Notes: a model not told the origin generated them from the sequence alone. A stretch of DNA of 59,124 nt from Meiothermus granaticius NBRC 107808 (GCF_003574355.1 NZ_QWLB01000022.1:1-59124); one strand, 5' to 3'; positions 1-7,630 are shown, numbered from the stretch's first letter. Numbers and translations are program-made.

Positions 1-86
1 CCCCCGCCTGGGGTGCCCCCCCCACCGCAAGCCGCTAGAGCCAGTAAAAGAACACTCCATCCAATCCTAAGCGCACCATATTTCAT
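1..86 (-). CDS. Lipoprotein, N-terminal fragment (runs off left edge)
   Basis: The minus strand has an ATG at 86 preceded by a strong ribosome binding site (AAGGAGGTA, about 92-100). The reading frame stays open to the window edge. The 28 visible residues are a typical lipoprotein signal: a short basic start, a hydrophobic stretch and a lipobox LALAAC, followed by a glycine-rich linker (CGGGG). The mature protein is outside the window, so no function can be given. The start lies 3 nt after the stop of the propeller gene, so the two are almost certainly one transcript. The signal and start are seen directly; the membrane location follows from lipobox knowledge. Confidence 0.7.
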   Translation of the reverse strand, partial: MKYGALRIGWSVLLLALAACGGGGTPGG

Positions 87-89
87 ACC

Positions 90-1208
90 CTACCTCCTTA
101 CCTGTTGGGGAATCACCACCGCATCAAAGGAAAGCCCGTCTATGGGAATGGCTCGAGCAATCCGCTTTGAATTCAGGTCAAAAACTAAAAGATTGCCTTC
201 GGTACCACTGCTGACGATATAAACTTGTCGCCCATCCGGTGAGAGCGCGGCATGGGTGGGGTTGACGAAAGTCTTGCCCGCAAGCTCGAGCCAGTGGTTT
301 TCACTCAAGCCGGTCTTCAGATCAAGCAGCGAAACCGTGTTGGAGTAATAGTTGAGTGAGAGAACCTGCCCCTCCCCTACCCGCAACATCCCCAGCGGCC
401 CCGGCGTGACGGTAAAGCCTAGTGGGGCGGCGCCCGGCGCGTGTAGACTAAGGGTGTTGGACTCGAAGTTGGAGACCAAAGCTCCCTCTTCTAGCGGCAG
501 TACAGATGCGGGATCGGCGCCGGTGGGGGCTTCAGCCAGGGTCTGCCAGGTCTGCTCGTCGAGCCAGCGCACCGCACCGGCCTCGGTGCTGGGCTGATGG
601 GGACGCAAAGCCACCACCAGCCTGGAACCCACGCGGGCCAGGTCTGCGGCTTCGCTGGCTGCACCGGAGGGGGGTAGGCGCTCGAAACGCACCATCACCC
701 CACTCTGGAGGTCTATCTCGCTCAGGAGCCCCTGGCGGATGTGCGAGATGAACAGCCTGGAGGCATCGCTCGAGAGCGCGATCCCCACAGGCCGCTCACC
801 CACGATGAAGGGTTTGGCCCCGCCGGGGTTGTGGCAGGCAAAGCAGTTGGTCTGGGCAAAAGCGCCTTGGTCGAAGTGAGCCTGGATCAGGGTGCCATCG
901 GCACGTCTTTCGGGCACAGGGGCGGTGAGGAAGGTACGGGTTACCGCCAGCGAACGAACGTCTATCTCGGCCACCGCCTGCGAGCCCACCAGCACCACAT
1001 ACACCTTGCGGCCATCGGGCGAGAGCATCATCCGATGTGGCAATCCGCCTACGGTGATGCGCTGGATGGTTTTACCCTGTGTAGGGTCTATCACCGCCAC
1101 GGTGCTGGAGCCTGCCTGGCTCACCAGAACGAGGTGCCCACCGCTTGGCCCCACAGCAGAACACGCTGTGACAGCCAGACCCAGGGCAAAGATGGCTGCA
1201 ATACGCAT
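90..1208 (-). CDS. Beta-propeller lipoprotein with a c-type haem motif
   Basis: 372 residues. The N-terminus is a lipoprotein signal with lipobox TAC (Cys16). The body is a YncE/YVTN-like seven-bladed propeller: repeated blocks such as MMLSPDGRKVYVVLVG, IALSSDASRLFISH and HAALSPDGRQVYIVSSG. Between blades lies CFACH (about residues 122-126), a canonical CXXCH haem c attachment site. The protein is therefore probably exported, anchored on the outside and carries one covalent haem, suggesting electron transfer or redox sensing. Such propeller-plus-haem proteins occur in periplasmic oxidoreductase families, but the substrate is unknown here. An AGGAGG site supports the start. It sits between two small lipoprotein genes in one operon. 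Confidence 0.8.
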   Translation of the reverse strand: MRIAAIFALGLAVTACSAVGPSGGHLVLVSQAGSSTVAVIDPTQGKTIQRITVGGLPHRMMLSPDGRKVYVVLVGSQAVAEIDVRSLAVTRTFLTAPVPERRADGTLIQAHFDQGAFAQTNCFACHNPGGAKPFIVGERPVGIALSSDASRLFISHIRQGLLSEIDLQSGVMVRFERLPPSGAASEAADLARVGSRLVVALRPHQPSTEAGAVRWLDEQTWQTLAEAPTGADPASVLPLEEGALVSNFESNTLSLHAPGAAPLGFTVTPGPLGMLRVGEGQVLSLNYYSNTVSLLDLKTGLSENHWLELAGKTFVNPTHAALSPDGRQVYIVSSGTEGNLLVFDLNSKRIARAIPIDGLSFDAVVIPQQVRR

Positions 1209-1221
1209 GGGAATGACCCTC

Positions 1222-1332
1222 CTAGGGGCTCCGCTGGTAGGTGTGCCAGGGGTTGGTGGAGTTGCTCCCTCCTCTACCTTTGCAAGCGGCCAACAGCAGC
1301 AAGAAGCCTAGTGCAAGGGGAATCTTATGCAT
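1222..1332 (-). CDS. Very small lipoprotein (36 aa)
   Basis: A 36-codon gene beginning at the ATG at 1332 behind a perfect AAGGAGGT site (1338-1345) and ending in TAG 13 nt before the propeller gene. It encodes MHKIPLALGFLLLLAAC, a complete lipoprotein signal with lipobox LAAC, then only about 19 mature residues ending near NPWHTYQRSP. There is no recognisable domain. The strong SD, full lipobox and tight spacing argue that it is translated. It may be a small anchor or entericidin-like lipoprotein partner of the propeller protein; that role is inference. Confidence 0.65.
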   Translation of the reverse strand: MHKIPLALGFLLLLAACKGRGGSNSTNPWHTYQRSP

Positions 1333-1370
1333 CCATACCTCCTTTAATTCCATAAGCAAAGCATGACCGG

Positions 1371-1562
1371 CTACTGTGGGGCTTCTGCCCCGTCCTCCTC
1401 CATCTCCTGTTGCAAAAACGCCCTCAGGGCACTGGGCTCGGCGAAGTAATGGCGCTCCTCGCCCTGGCTGACCGAGGCTCGCCAGACCTCCCCTTCGGGG
1501 GTGGGCTCGTACCAGATGCGAACCACATAGACTTGTGTGCTATTGGGAGCCACGGTTTCCAC
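1371..1562 (-). CDS. Small hypothetical protein (63 aa)
   Basis: 63 residues from a GTG at 1562, starting 2 nt after the stop of the DUF6683-like gene, so it is probably co-translated with it. The product is acidic and soluble, with no signal peptide or membrane segment. It contains a beta-strand-like core (VYVVRIWYEP, EVWRASVSQGEERHYF) followed by a helix (ALRAFLQQEMEEDG). I do not recognise the family. The end lies just before the RBS of the 36-aa lipoprotein gene, so the minus-strand block from 2332 down to the left edge could be a single operon. Confidence 0.6.
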   Translation of the reverse strand: METVAPNSTQVYVVRIWYEPTPEGEVWRASVSQGEERHYFAEPSALRAFLQQEMEEDGAEAPQ

Positions 1563-1564
1563 CT

Positions 1565-2332
1565 TTAGCGCAGCTCGAGGCCGGTAGGGGTAAACTTCAG
1601 CCGGTCGGGGCGCACCCCCAGGGCACTCTCGAGGGCCACCCCCGCAATTTCGCGGTAGGTCTCGAGCAGCTTCGGGTCGTTTTCCTGCACTGCCACCGTA
1701 TAGCCCAACAGCGGCAGGGTAGCCATCAGCACAAAGGCCTCGTACATGCGCTGGCGCTCGCTATCGGAAAGCCGCCGGAAAGCCTCGGAGGCTCCAAAGG
1801 CCGCGTCGGTGTTGGCCTGGAGGTTCAGGAGGGCCGCCTCGGTGGGTTCCTCACCGTAGTGCACCAGGTAGCAGACCCCCACCAGGTACGCAAAGGCCAT
1901 AGCCACGTTGTTGGGGCGGCCCAGCCGCCGGGCCTCGGCCTCGAAGCCCTTGAAGCCCTCGATAAAGGCCGCCGTCAGTTCCTGCACCTCGGCGGGCTTG
2001 TTGCTCAGGCTGCGGACAAACGGGTTCAGCAGCAGCCGCTGCGCTCCGAGCTTGAAGGTGGTCTGGGGCCGGGTCTGGGCCTGGGTGCGGGCGGCGGCCT
2101 GGGCGTTGGGGTTGTTGCGGTTGGTGCGATTGATCTGGTTGAATACAGACTGGGCCCGCTGGACCGCCGCAGCGTTCATCTGAACGGTCACGTAGGCCAT
2201 GGCCTGGGAGTAGCTCAGGCTGCTGGGTGCGCCAAAGGTGGTGCCTGGGGCGACCCACTGGGCCAGGGTAGGACTTTGGACCAGGGCCGCCAGGGTGGCG
2301 AGGAAGGCAAGAGCTTTGTGGGCTAGACTCAT
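1565..2332 (-). CDS. Secreted protein, DUF6683-like
   Basis: 255 residues from the ATG at 2332, chosen because AAAGGAG lies at the right distance and because this start gives a clean Sec signal peptide (LAFLATLAALVQSPTLAQW). The frame is open further upstream, but that extension would run into the next gene's hairpin. The mature part is helical, with conserved-looking blocks such as AYVTVQMNAAAVQRAQ and MAFAYLVGVCYLVHYGEE, and it ends at GLELR. The overall pattern resembles the DUF6683 family seen in Deinococcota; this is recall, not a search. No catalytic motif is visible. It is probably co-transcribed with the 63-aa gene downstream. Confidence 0.6.
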   Translation of the reverse strand: MSLAHKALAFLATLAALVQSPTLAQWVAPGTTFGAPSSLSYSQAMAYVTVQMNAAAVQRAQSVFNQINRTNRNNPNAQAAARTQAQTRPQTTFKLGAQRLLLNPFVRSLSNKPAEVQELTAAFIEGFKGFEAEARRLGRPNNVAMAFAYLVGVCYLVHYGEEPTEAALLNLQANTDAAFGASEAFRRLSDSERQRMYEAFVLMATLPLLGYTVAVQENDPKLLETYREIAGVALESALGVRPDRLKFTPTGLELR

Positions 2333-2353
2333 GGAATCTCCTTTCAGGAGGGT

Positions 2354-2392
2354 GGGTGTCGGCCCTGAGGAGGCAACCCGGAGCCGACACCC
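2354..2392 (-). other. Long-armed hairpin between surface-protein gene and DUF6683-like gene
   Basis: Perfect 10-bp arms GGGTGTCGGC (2354-2363) and GCCGACACCC (2383-2392) enclose 19 nt. It sits between the stop at 2400 and the start at 2332 on the minus strand. No U-run follows in either direction, so it is not a standard intrinsic terminator. It could stabilise the upstream mRNA, attenuate readthrough or act as an operator. Confidence 0.5.
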
Positions 2393-2399
2393 CGAGGCT

Positions 2400-4724
2400 T
2401 TATTTCTGTACCGTGATGGTGGCACCGGTAATGGGCAGGCCATTCAGGGTGGGGTTACCCTGGGCGCTCACGGCGGTCAGGTTGATCTGATAGGTTTTGT
2501 TGACCGAGGTGGTGCTCTGACCACCGCCGCAAGCTGCCAGGGTCAGGGCCAACGCCAGGGCCAGCAGACCCACCCGCAACGAGCGCATCCGCCACGCACC
2601 CAGGAGCATCATGGGCAGCAAAGTAATCAGCAGGGGCATGGGCAGGGTCGGAAGGATCTGGGCCTTTAGCACCGCCGGACGAGCCGCTAACGAGCTGGCG
2701 ATATCGGCGATCACCAGGAACTGGCTGTTGCCCACACTGAGGGCCAGCGGGGTAGACAGGGTAAGGGTACCGTTGTCGGCGCTAAAGGTGCCGCTGGCAA
2801 TGGGGGTTTCACCGCTGTCAATCTGGCCGTTGGCGTTGGCATCACGGATCAGCTTGACTGCCGTGAGGTCGAGGCTATCGTTGCCACTGCCACTGGCCTG
2901 CAGGGTGATGCTTTGCAACTGGGTAGCCTGCGAGGGGTTGAGGGTGAAGGCCAGCATCAAGACGTTGCTCTGGCCTTTGTTGCGGGTGGCATCGGTAGGG
3001 GCGTTGGCAGGCTTGGCTGCGGTGATGGTCAAGCCTCCTACGGGTGCGGTGTTGAAGGTAGCGGTGACCGACTTGGCTGCGTCCATCGTGACCGAGCAGG
3101 TACCCGTACCGCTACAGGCTCCACCCCAGCCAGCGAAGCTCGAGCCCGCATCGGCAACCGCGCTCAAGATCACGCTGGCCCCAGAGCTAAAGTTGGCGGT
3201 ACAGGTTGCGCCACAGGTGATGCCTGCCGGGCTGCTGCTTACGGTTCCGCCCCCGGTTCCACCCTTACTCACCGTAAGCGCGAAGGTGGCAGCAGGAGCC
3301 TGGGTGTAGTTGACGCTGGCAGTGGCACTGCCGGTGGTCACGGTGACGTTCTGGCTGGCCGGGCTGGGGTTGTAGGTAGTACCGCTCATCACCACACTGG
3401 GAGCCGTGACGGTATAAATGCCGGTCACCACATCGGATAGCGACTGGCCGGTGCCGGTCAGGATGGTCCGCTGCTGGTTGAAGCCGCCCGGGCCGGTGAT
3501 GGTGAGGGTGGCGCTGTTGCCGCTGGGCAGGCCCGACACTTGTAGATTGAGGGTACCGAAGCTTTGAGCGGTGTTGAAGGTGGCGGTAACGCTTTGAGCT
3601 GCACTCATCGTTACCGTACAGCCACCTGTACCACTACAGCCGGCCCCACCCCACCCGGCAAATACCGAGCCCGATGCAGGTGTGGCGGTCAGCGTGACCG
3701 TAGTGCCCTGGGCAAAGCTGGCCGAACAGGTGGCCCCGCAGTTGATACCTGAGGGACTGCTTGTCACGGTGCCCGAACCCGTACCGTTTTTGTTAACCGT
3801 AAGGGCAAAGGTAGAAGCCGCCGACGTGGTGAAGGTCTGGGTGGAACTATTGAAAGTTCCCGCATCGGTGACGAAACGGTAGCGCCAGTAATACGTGGTG
3901 TTGGGGCTCAAGCCAGCCAGGTTGGTGCTGACGCTGGGAAAGTTAAGGGCGGTGTTGGGCACAGTGGCGGGAGGGGTGGATGAACCAAAAGCATTGGTGG
4001 TTCCATAATCCACATAGAGTTGGCCGCCCTTGAAATAGCTAAAAAGATTCACCCCTAACATAGCTGTGGTTGCGCCGATTCCACTGCTTTGGAGGTTCTG
4101 GAAGCCAGCCTGGTAAAACACCGTCACCGGCACAAAGGGTGTGGCAGTACCCCAGACGGTACTGGCTATCGCAGTCAGGCGGTGGCTGGCTGGGCCACCC
4201 AACCCCAGCAATTGTTTGTTATAGCGCACCGGTACGCGAATATCCACCTGCCAGCCCGGTGCTATCACTGCATAGCCAAAAAACAGGCCGCCCGCGGTTC
4301 CGGTTGACGGTGTTTGTGAACAGCCGCCTTGGAAACCCGGTGGGTTGTTTGTAAATTCGATTATCTGTGTGGGGTTTGTGAACTTAATAGCGTAACAACG
4401 TACCGGATTGGTGCTATCAATGGCCAGTGTAGCGCCATCGGGCAGGAAGAAATCGAAACCAATTGTGTCGTTGGTACAAGGACTTACGTTAGCGCCAACC
4501 GCCCGCACATAGCCTACGTCGCCAGTCTTGGGATAAGGCACATTGGGATCGGCGTAAAACCCCACGAAGTTTTGTGAGGCAATTGCCCCGAGGTTGGTTA
4601 TCGGACATATTTGTGAAACCGAAGCTAGGTTGCCATCCACATAGCCAGGGGCTGCCTGGGCATTTGTACCCAACAAATCAAGCATTAGCAAAATACCCAA
4701 AGCTAGCATTCGCATCCCTTGCAT
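2400..4724 (-). CDS. Large surface protein with two InlB-type B-repeats
   Basis: 774 residues from the ATG at 4724, which has AAGGAGG upstream and begins a Sec signal ([19 protein letters not shown]). An N-terminal beta-rich domain is followed by a fibronectin-like segment ([17 protein letters not shown]) and two copies of a divergent InlB B-repeat, each with paired cysteines and the signature FAGWGG...CTVTM.AA.SVTATFN. A PEGA-like stretch separates the copies. Near the C-terminus is a PTL-type sorting motif and membrane helix ([20 protein letters not shown]), then unexpectedly a lipobox-like run (TLAACGGG) and a beta-rich tail. It is likely a cell-envelope adhesin-like protein. Transcription is probably from the SARP-type promoter at 4763-4795. 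Confidence 0.8.
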   Translation of the reverse strand: MQGMRMLALGILLMLDLLGTNAQAAPGYVDGNLASVSQICPITNLGAIASQNFVGFYADPNVPYPKTGDVGYVRAVGANVSPCTNDTIGFDFFLPDGATLAIDSTNPVRCYAIKFTNPTQIIEFTNNPPGFQGGCSQTPSTGTAGGLFFGYAVIAPGWQVDIRVPVRYNKQLLGLGGPASHRLTAIASTVWGTATPFVPVTVFYQAGFQNLQSSGIGATTAMLGVNLFSYFKGGQLYVDYGTTNAFGSSTPPATVPNTALNFPSVSTNLAGLSPNTTYYWRYRFVTDAGTFNSSTQTFTTSAASTFALTVNKNGTGSGTVTSSPSGINCGATCSASFAQGTTVTLTATPASGSVFAGWGGAGCSGTGGCTVTMSAAQSVTATFNTAQSFGTLNLQVSGLPSGNSATLTITGPGGFNQQRTILTGTGQSLSDVVTGIYTVTAPSVVMSGTTYNPSPASQNVTVTTGSATASVNYTQAPAATFALTVSKGGTGGGTVSSSPAGITCGATCTANFSSGASVILSAVADAGSSFAGWGGACSGTGTCSVTMDAAKSVTATFNTAPVGGLTITAAKPANAPTDATRNKGQSNVLMLAFTLNPSQATQLQSITLQASGSGNDSLDLTAVKLIRDANANGQIDSGETPIASGTFSADNGTLTLSTPLALSVGNSQFLVIADIASSLAARPAVLKAQILPTLPMPLLITLLPMMLLGAWRMRSLRVGLLALALALTLAACGGGQSTTSVNKTYQINLTAVSAQGNPTLNGLPITGATITVQK

Positions 4725-4762
4725 GACTTCCTCCTTGCTCAATCCCCTCGGGCAGTGCATCT

Positions 4763-4795
4763 AAGGTAGGACAGTCAGCATGACTGGAGGATGAC
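4763..4795 (-). promoter_or_regulatory. SARP-type operator plus -10 box, site 1
   Basis: On the minus strand: heptamer GTCATCC, 4 nt (TCCA), heptamer GTCATGC (together 4778-4795), then exactly 9 nt and the -10 hexamer TACCTT (4763-4768). The start codon of the InlB-repeat protein is about 38 nt further on. Heptamers 11 bp apart placed 8-9 bp before the -10 box are the known layout for SARP/BTAD activators, and a SARP gene is nearby. Sites 2 and 3 repeat this design. Confidence 0.7.
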
Positions 4796-4868
4796 TGCAA
4801 AAAACAGACCCCTACAGGGGTCTGTCCAAAGGATTGAAGGCTTACTTAGCCCCGACCCGCTCGAGGCT
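4776..4868. repeat. 93-bp perfect direct repeat, copy 1
   Basis: Identical to 5351-5443 over 93 bases at an offset of 575. On the minus strand it contains, in order, the last codons and stop of the protease reading frame (SLERVGAK-stop), an intrinsic terminator and the two SARP heptamers of the next gene. It is therefore a duplicated junction cassette of terminator plus operator. Perfect identity in non-coding DNA points to a recent duplication or gene conversion. Confidence 0.9.
4799..4824 (-). terminator. Intrinsic terminator of the small lipoprotein gene
   Basis: Read on the minus strand: 9-bp stem CAGACCCCT/AGGGGTCTG with a 2-nt loop, followed directly by TTTTTT. It lies about 70 nt after the stop at 4894 and abuts the SARP heptamers of the next gene. 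Confidence 0.85.
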
Positions 4869-4913
4869 TCGCGGCGTGCTGAGGGTAAGCAAGCTATCTC
4901 CCCAGAAGCTTGC
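4842..4913 (-). pseudogene. Frameshifted remnant of a protease-like C-terminus
   Basis: In the +1 frame relative to the 4894-5310 gene, 23 codons read ASFWGDSLLTLSTPRS then LERVGAK-stop. They align with the end of the S8 protease (GDISRLSPGVLRSLERVGAK). The 138-aa lipoprotein gene stops out of frame inside this stretch. It therefore looks as if the ancestral gene ended at VGAK, and a small indel now gives the earlier stop at 4894. Confidence 0.5.
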
Positions 4914-5310
4914 CTCGGAGGATCGAGGATCCCAGTGCTGCTTGAGTTAGCTGAATGGTAAGCCCGCCGCGCGGCGGCTTGACCAGGGCCGGCTGGCCCT
5001 GGTTATCCAGGTAAAACCCGACCAGGTTCTGGCTTTGATTGACCGCAATTATCAGGTGATCGCCCGCACTCAGCCCCTCAATACTGAAACTGCTGCTACG
5101 CCCCGCGGTATTGATCGTGACGCTTTTGCTCTTGGCAGGGTCGCAATCATCCGCAGCGGCATCGTAGTAACAGGCCAGCACCTCGGTACCCTGGACACTG
5201 GCCCCCGATGGAGCCGTAACCGTGCCGGAAAACCCACTGCCCCCACCGCCTCCACAAGCGCTTAGAACCAGTCCCGCAACTAAAACCAACAGGGCCCACT
5301 TCTTGCTCAT
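4894..5310 (-). CDS. Small lipoprotein, paralogue of the protease C-terminal domain
   Basis: 138 residues with an excellent AAGGAGGTAAAC start region and a lipobox (LVLSACGGGGGSG). The mature domain (VQGTEVLACYYD, DCDPAKSKSVTIN, SFSIEGLSAGDHLI) matches the C-terminal domain of the adjacent S8 protease (VQGTLVLACFV, ECDPNRSKAIQIN, SYSIPDLAQGDYAV). Both keep the two cysteines of the ACY/CDP pair. It therefore looks like a free copy of that accessory domain, exported and membrane-anchored; ligand unknown. The stop at 4894 is probably premature relative to the ancestor (see 4842-4913). It is driven by SARP site 2. Confidence 0.75.
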   Translation of the reverse strand: MSKKWALLVLVAGLVLSACGGGGGSGFSGTVTAPSGASVQGTEVLACYYDAAADDCDPAKSKSVTINTAGRSSSFSIEGLSAGDHLIIAVNQSQNLVGFYLDNQGQPALVKPPRGGLTIQLTQAALGSSILRGKLLGR

Positions 5311-5337
5311 GTTTACCTCCTTGGTATGACTACATGC

Positions 5338-5370
5338 AGCGTAGACAAAGCAGCATGACTGGAGGATGAC
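5338..5370 (-). promoter_or_regulatory. SARP-type operator plus -10 box, site 2
   Basis: GTCATCC-TCCA-GTCATGC at 5353-5370 on the minus strand, 9 nt, then the -10 hexamer TACGCT (5338-5343). It lies just upstream of the 138-aa lipoprotein gene. The heptamers are inside the 93-bp repeat, but the -10 box and most of the spacer are outside it and differ from site 1. The conserved spacing is therefore not just copied sequence. Confidence 0.7.
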
Positions 5371-5443
5371 TGCAAAAAACAGACCCCTACAGGGGTCTGT
5401 CCAAAGGATTGAAGGCTTACTTAGCCCCGACCCGCTCGAGGCT
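5351..5443. repeat. 93-bp perfect direct repeat, copy 2
   Basis: Second copy of the junction cassette (see 4776-4868). Here the coding part is in frame and forms the real C-terminus of the S8 protease. Confidence 0.9.
5374..5399 (-). terminator. Intrinsic terminator of the S8 protease gene
   Basis: Same hairpin as at 4799-4824 (9-bp stem, TTTTTT on the minus strand), 18 nt after the protease stop codon and next to SARP site 2. Confidence 0.85.
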
Positions 5444-7549
5444 CCGCAGCACCCCAGGGGAAAGCCGCGAGATGTCGCCGCTCAGCACATCAAGCTGGAA
5501 GTCAGCCCGAAGGTTGCCGGGCCGGACTGCCGCCAGGTTCCCGGCATTGTCCACCACCCCACCCAGGTAGTCGCCCTGGTCTACGCTGTCGTTGTTGTTG
5601 AGGTCGTTCCAACCCAGCACCGCGTAGTCACCCTGGGCCAGGTCAGGGATGCTGTAGCTGGCTGAGGTACCGCCCTGGTTGATCTGGATGGCCTTGGAGC
5701 GGTTCGGGTCACACTCCCCCCCGGCCACAAAGCAAGCCAGCACCAGGGTGCCCTGTACCGTAGCGCTGGTGCCGCTTCCCACCCTCAGGCTGAGGGGCAG
5801 GCTGGCAAAGGTGCTGCTCGAGGTGCCCCGCACCGTGAGGGCATAGGTTCCATTGGGGACACTGGGGGCCACGTTCAGGGTGAGGGTGCTGTCATTCAGG
5901 GTGGTGCTGGGCGGGTTGAAGCTCCCGCTCACCCCGGCGGGCGCACCTTGCAGGCTCAGGTTCACCGCATCGGCAAACCCACCGCTGCGGCTGATGGTAA
6001 TGGGTACGTTCACGCTGCCGCCCGGCTGAGCCGACAGGATGGTATTGGCAGTGGACAGGCTGAAGCTCGCCGTAGTGCCACCCTGCACCGCAGCCAGGGC
6101 CGCATTGGCATCAATGAGGCCCGCTCCGCATTCACTGCCGCTGGGCCGGTTGCACTGGGTGGCGTTCAGGGGCCTGGCGGTGGATTTCAAAATCTGCAAC
6201 ACCTGCGCGGTCTCGAGGCTGGGACTGAGGGCCTTCATCAGGGCCACCACCCCGGCCACATGGGGCGCGGCCATCGAGGTGCCGTTCTCAAATTTGTAAT
6301 TGAACTGCTGGGTCTGCTCGTCGAACCCCAGGCTCAGCACCCCATCCACATACCCATCGCTGTTGAGGTCTTTGCGAACGTCACCGCCCGGCGCCATCAC
6401 ATCCACGCGGGCCCCGTAGTTGGAGTACGGCGCGCGGGCCCCGGCATAGTCGGTGGCCCCCACGGTGATCACGTTGGCGCAGCTGGCTGGGCTGTAGAGG
6501 GAGGCATCGTCGTTTTCGTTGCCAGCAGCTACCACCACCACCGCTCCCTTACCGGTGACCCGGTTGATGGCGCTCTGCCGGACCGAGGTACAGGGGCTCT
6601 TGCCGCCCAAGCTCATGTTGAGGACCTTGGCCGGGTTGGCGTTGGTCGGCACCCCCGGTACTGGCTCACCAGCGGCCCACAGGATGGCGTCTACCTGGTC
6701 GGCCACGGTGGCCCCCAGCAGCCCAATCACCCGCACGTGCAGGAGGCGGGCCGTCCAGTCCACCCCAGCCACCCCCTGGCTGTTGTTGGTCGCGGCCCCC
6801 ACCGTACCCCCCACATGCGTACCGTGGTAGCCGGTGCTTTGCTCGTCGCCGGAGTCAAAGGGGTCAGCGTCACGGCCATCACCGTCACCGGCATTGGCCA
6901 GGGGGTTGGGGCCGCTGAGGGGCGAGACCATGTCGTAGCCGGGCAGCAAGCGATTGCCGATATCGGGGTGCGACTGGGCCGGGTTGCCCGAGCGGAAGAG
7001 CACCCCAGTATCCAGGATGGCGACCACCACGCTGTTGGAACCGGTGGTGCGGTCCCAGGCCTGGGGTAGGTTGATGGCCGGATAGTGCCACTGGAAAGAA
7101 TAGCCTGGATCGTTGGGCGTGGCCAGGGGCTGCTCGAGCCAGTTCAGGTCGGCGGAAACCACCTCCGAACGGCTGCGAAGGGCGGAGAGCAGGGCCGGGG
7201 TTTCAGCCTCGCTCAACTCGGCCCGGAACAGGGCGGTGTGGGGCAGGCCCAGAGGTCGCACCTGCTGGAGTTCTACAGGCCTGCCCTGCACCTGAAGCCG
7301 CAGGCTGCTCACCGACTGCAGGCTCACCCCGCCCCGAAACTCCACCAACACCTCCCCCGGCACAAAGCGCGCTTCGCCCGTGTGCCGGAGTTTGCCCGGC
7401 TGGGGGTCAATCTGAAGGCGCTGCCCGGTGATACTGGACCCCAGCGAAACCGTCCCGCCGATATTGCTCGAGCCCCCACCCGACCCCCCGCTTGGACAAG
7501 CCGTCAACAATACCAACAACACCCCGCCCAATAGCCCTTTTGTGTACAT
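5417..7549 (-). CDS. Subtilisin-family (S8) serine protease lipoprotein
   Basis: 710 residues. The N-terminus carries a lipoprotein signal with lipobox LLTACPSGG. A propeptide-like region (about 45-140, with FVPGEVLVEF) precedes the S8 catalytic domain. The triad is visible: Asp180 in AILDTGV, His242 in YHGTHVGGT and Ser425 in NGTSMAAPHVAG; the oxyanion Asn is in AAGNEND. After about residue 490 come a beta-sandwich domain and the ACF...CDP domain shared with the neighbouring lipoprotein. It probably acts outside the cytoplasmic membrane in protein turnover or processing of surface proteins such as the InlB-repeat protein (inference). The gene follows SARP site 3 and ends at an intrinsic terminator. 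Confidence 0.93.
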   Translation of the reverse strand: MYTKGLLGGVLLVLLTACPSGGSGGGSSNIGGTVSLGSSITGQRLQIDPQPGKLRHTGEARFVPGEVLVEFRGGVSLQSVSSLRLQVQGRPVELQQVRPLGLPHTALFRAELSEAETPALLSALRSRSEVVSADLNWLEQPLATPNDPGYSFQWHYPAINLPQAWDRTTGSNSVVVAILDTGVLFRSGNPAQSHPDIGNRLLPGYDMVSPLSGPNPLANAGDGDGRDADPFDSGDEQSTGYHGTHVGGTVGAATNNSQGVAGVDWTARLLHVRVIGLLGATVADQVDAILWAAGEPVPGVPTNANPAKVLNMSLGGKSPCTSVRQSAINRVTGKGAVVVVAAGNENDDASLYSPASCANVITVGATDYAGARAPYSNYGARVDVMAPGGDVRKDLNSDGYVDGVLSLGFDEQTQQFNYKFENGTSMAAPHVAGVVALMKALSPSLETAQVLQILKSTARPLNATQCNRPSGSECGAGLIDANAALAAVQGGTTASFSLSTANTILSAQPGGSVNVPITISRSGGFADAVNLSLQGAPAGVSGSFNPPSTTLNDSTLTLNVAPSVPNGTYALTVRGTSSSTFASLPLSLRVGSGTSATVQGTLVLACFVAGGECDPNRSKAIQINQGGTSASYSIPDLAQGDYAVLGWNDLNNNDSVDQGDYLGGVVDNAGNLAAVRPGNLRADFQLDVLSGDISRLSPGVLRSLERVGAK

Positions 7550-7591
7550 TAGAATCCCTCCCCTCGGTTTTTATCAGGCAATCACACCCCT

Positions 7592-7624
7592 ACCGTAGAA
7601 CGGCTGGCATGACTGGAGGATGAC
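7592..7624 (-). promoter_or_regulatory. SARP-type operator plus -10 box, site 3
   Basis: GTCATCC-TCCA-GTCATGC at 7607-7624 on the minus strand, 9 nt, then -10 hexamer TACGGT (7592-7597), upstream of the protease start at 7549. The 18-bp operator is identical to sites 1 and 2, although the flanks differ and it is not part of the 93-bp repeat. It starts 7 nt after the stop codon of the SARP gene. Confidence 0.72.
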
Positions 7625-7630
7625 CGGGGT

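Noticed and set aside
1565-2443. 292-residue form of the DUF6683-like protein
   Set aside because: It would extend through the hairpin into the neighbouring gene; the SD and signal peptide support 2332.
2400-4760. Start of the InlB-repeat protein at 4760 instead of 4724
   Set aside because: The longer reading overlaps the SARP promoter region and lacks an SD; 4724 has AAGGAGG and a clean signal peptide.
5948-7069. 373-codon plus-strand frame opposite the S8 protease
   Set aside because: The protease triad and domain order are unambiguous on the minus strand; the plus frame is rich in His/Gly/Arg, as expected for antisense reading.
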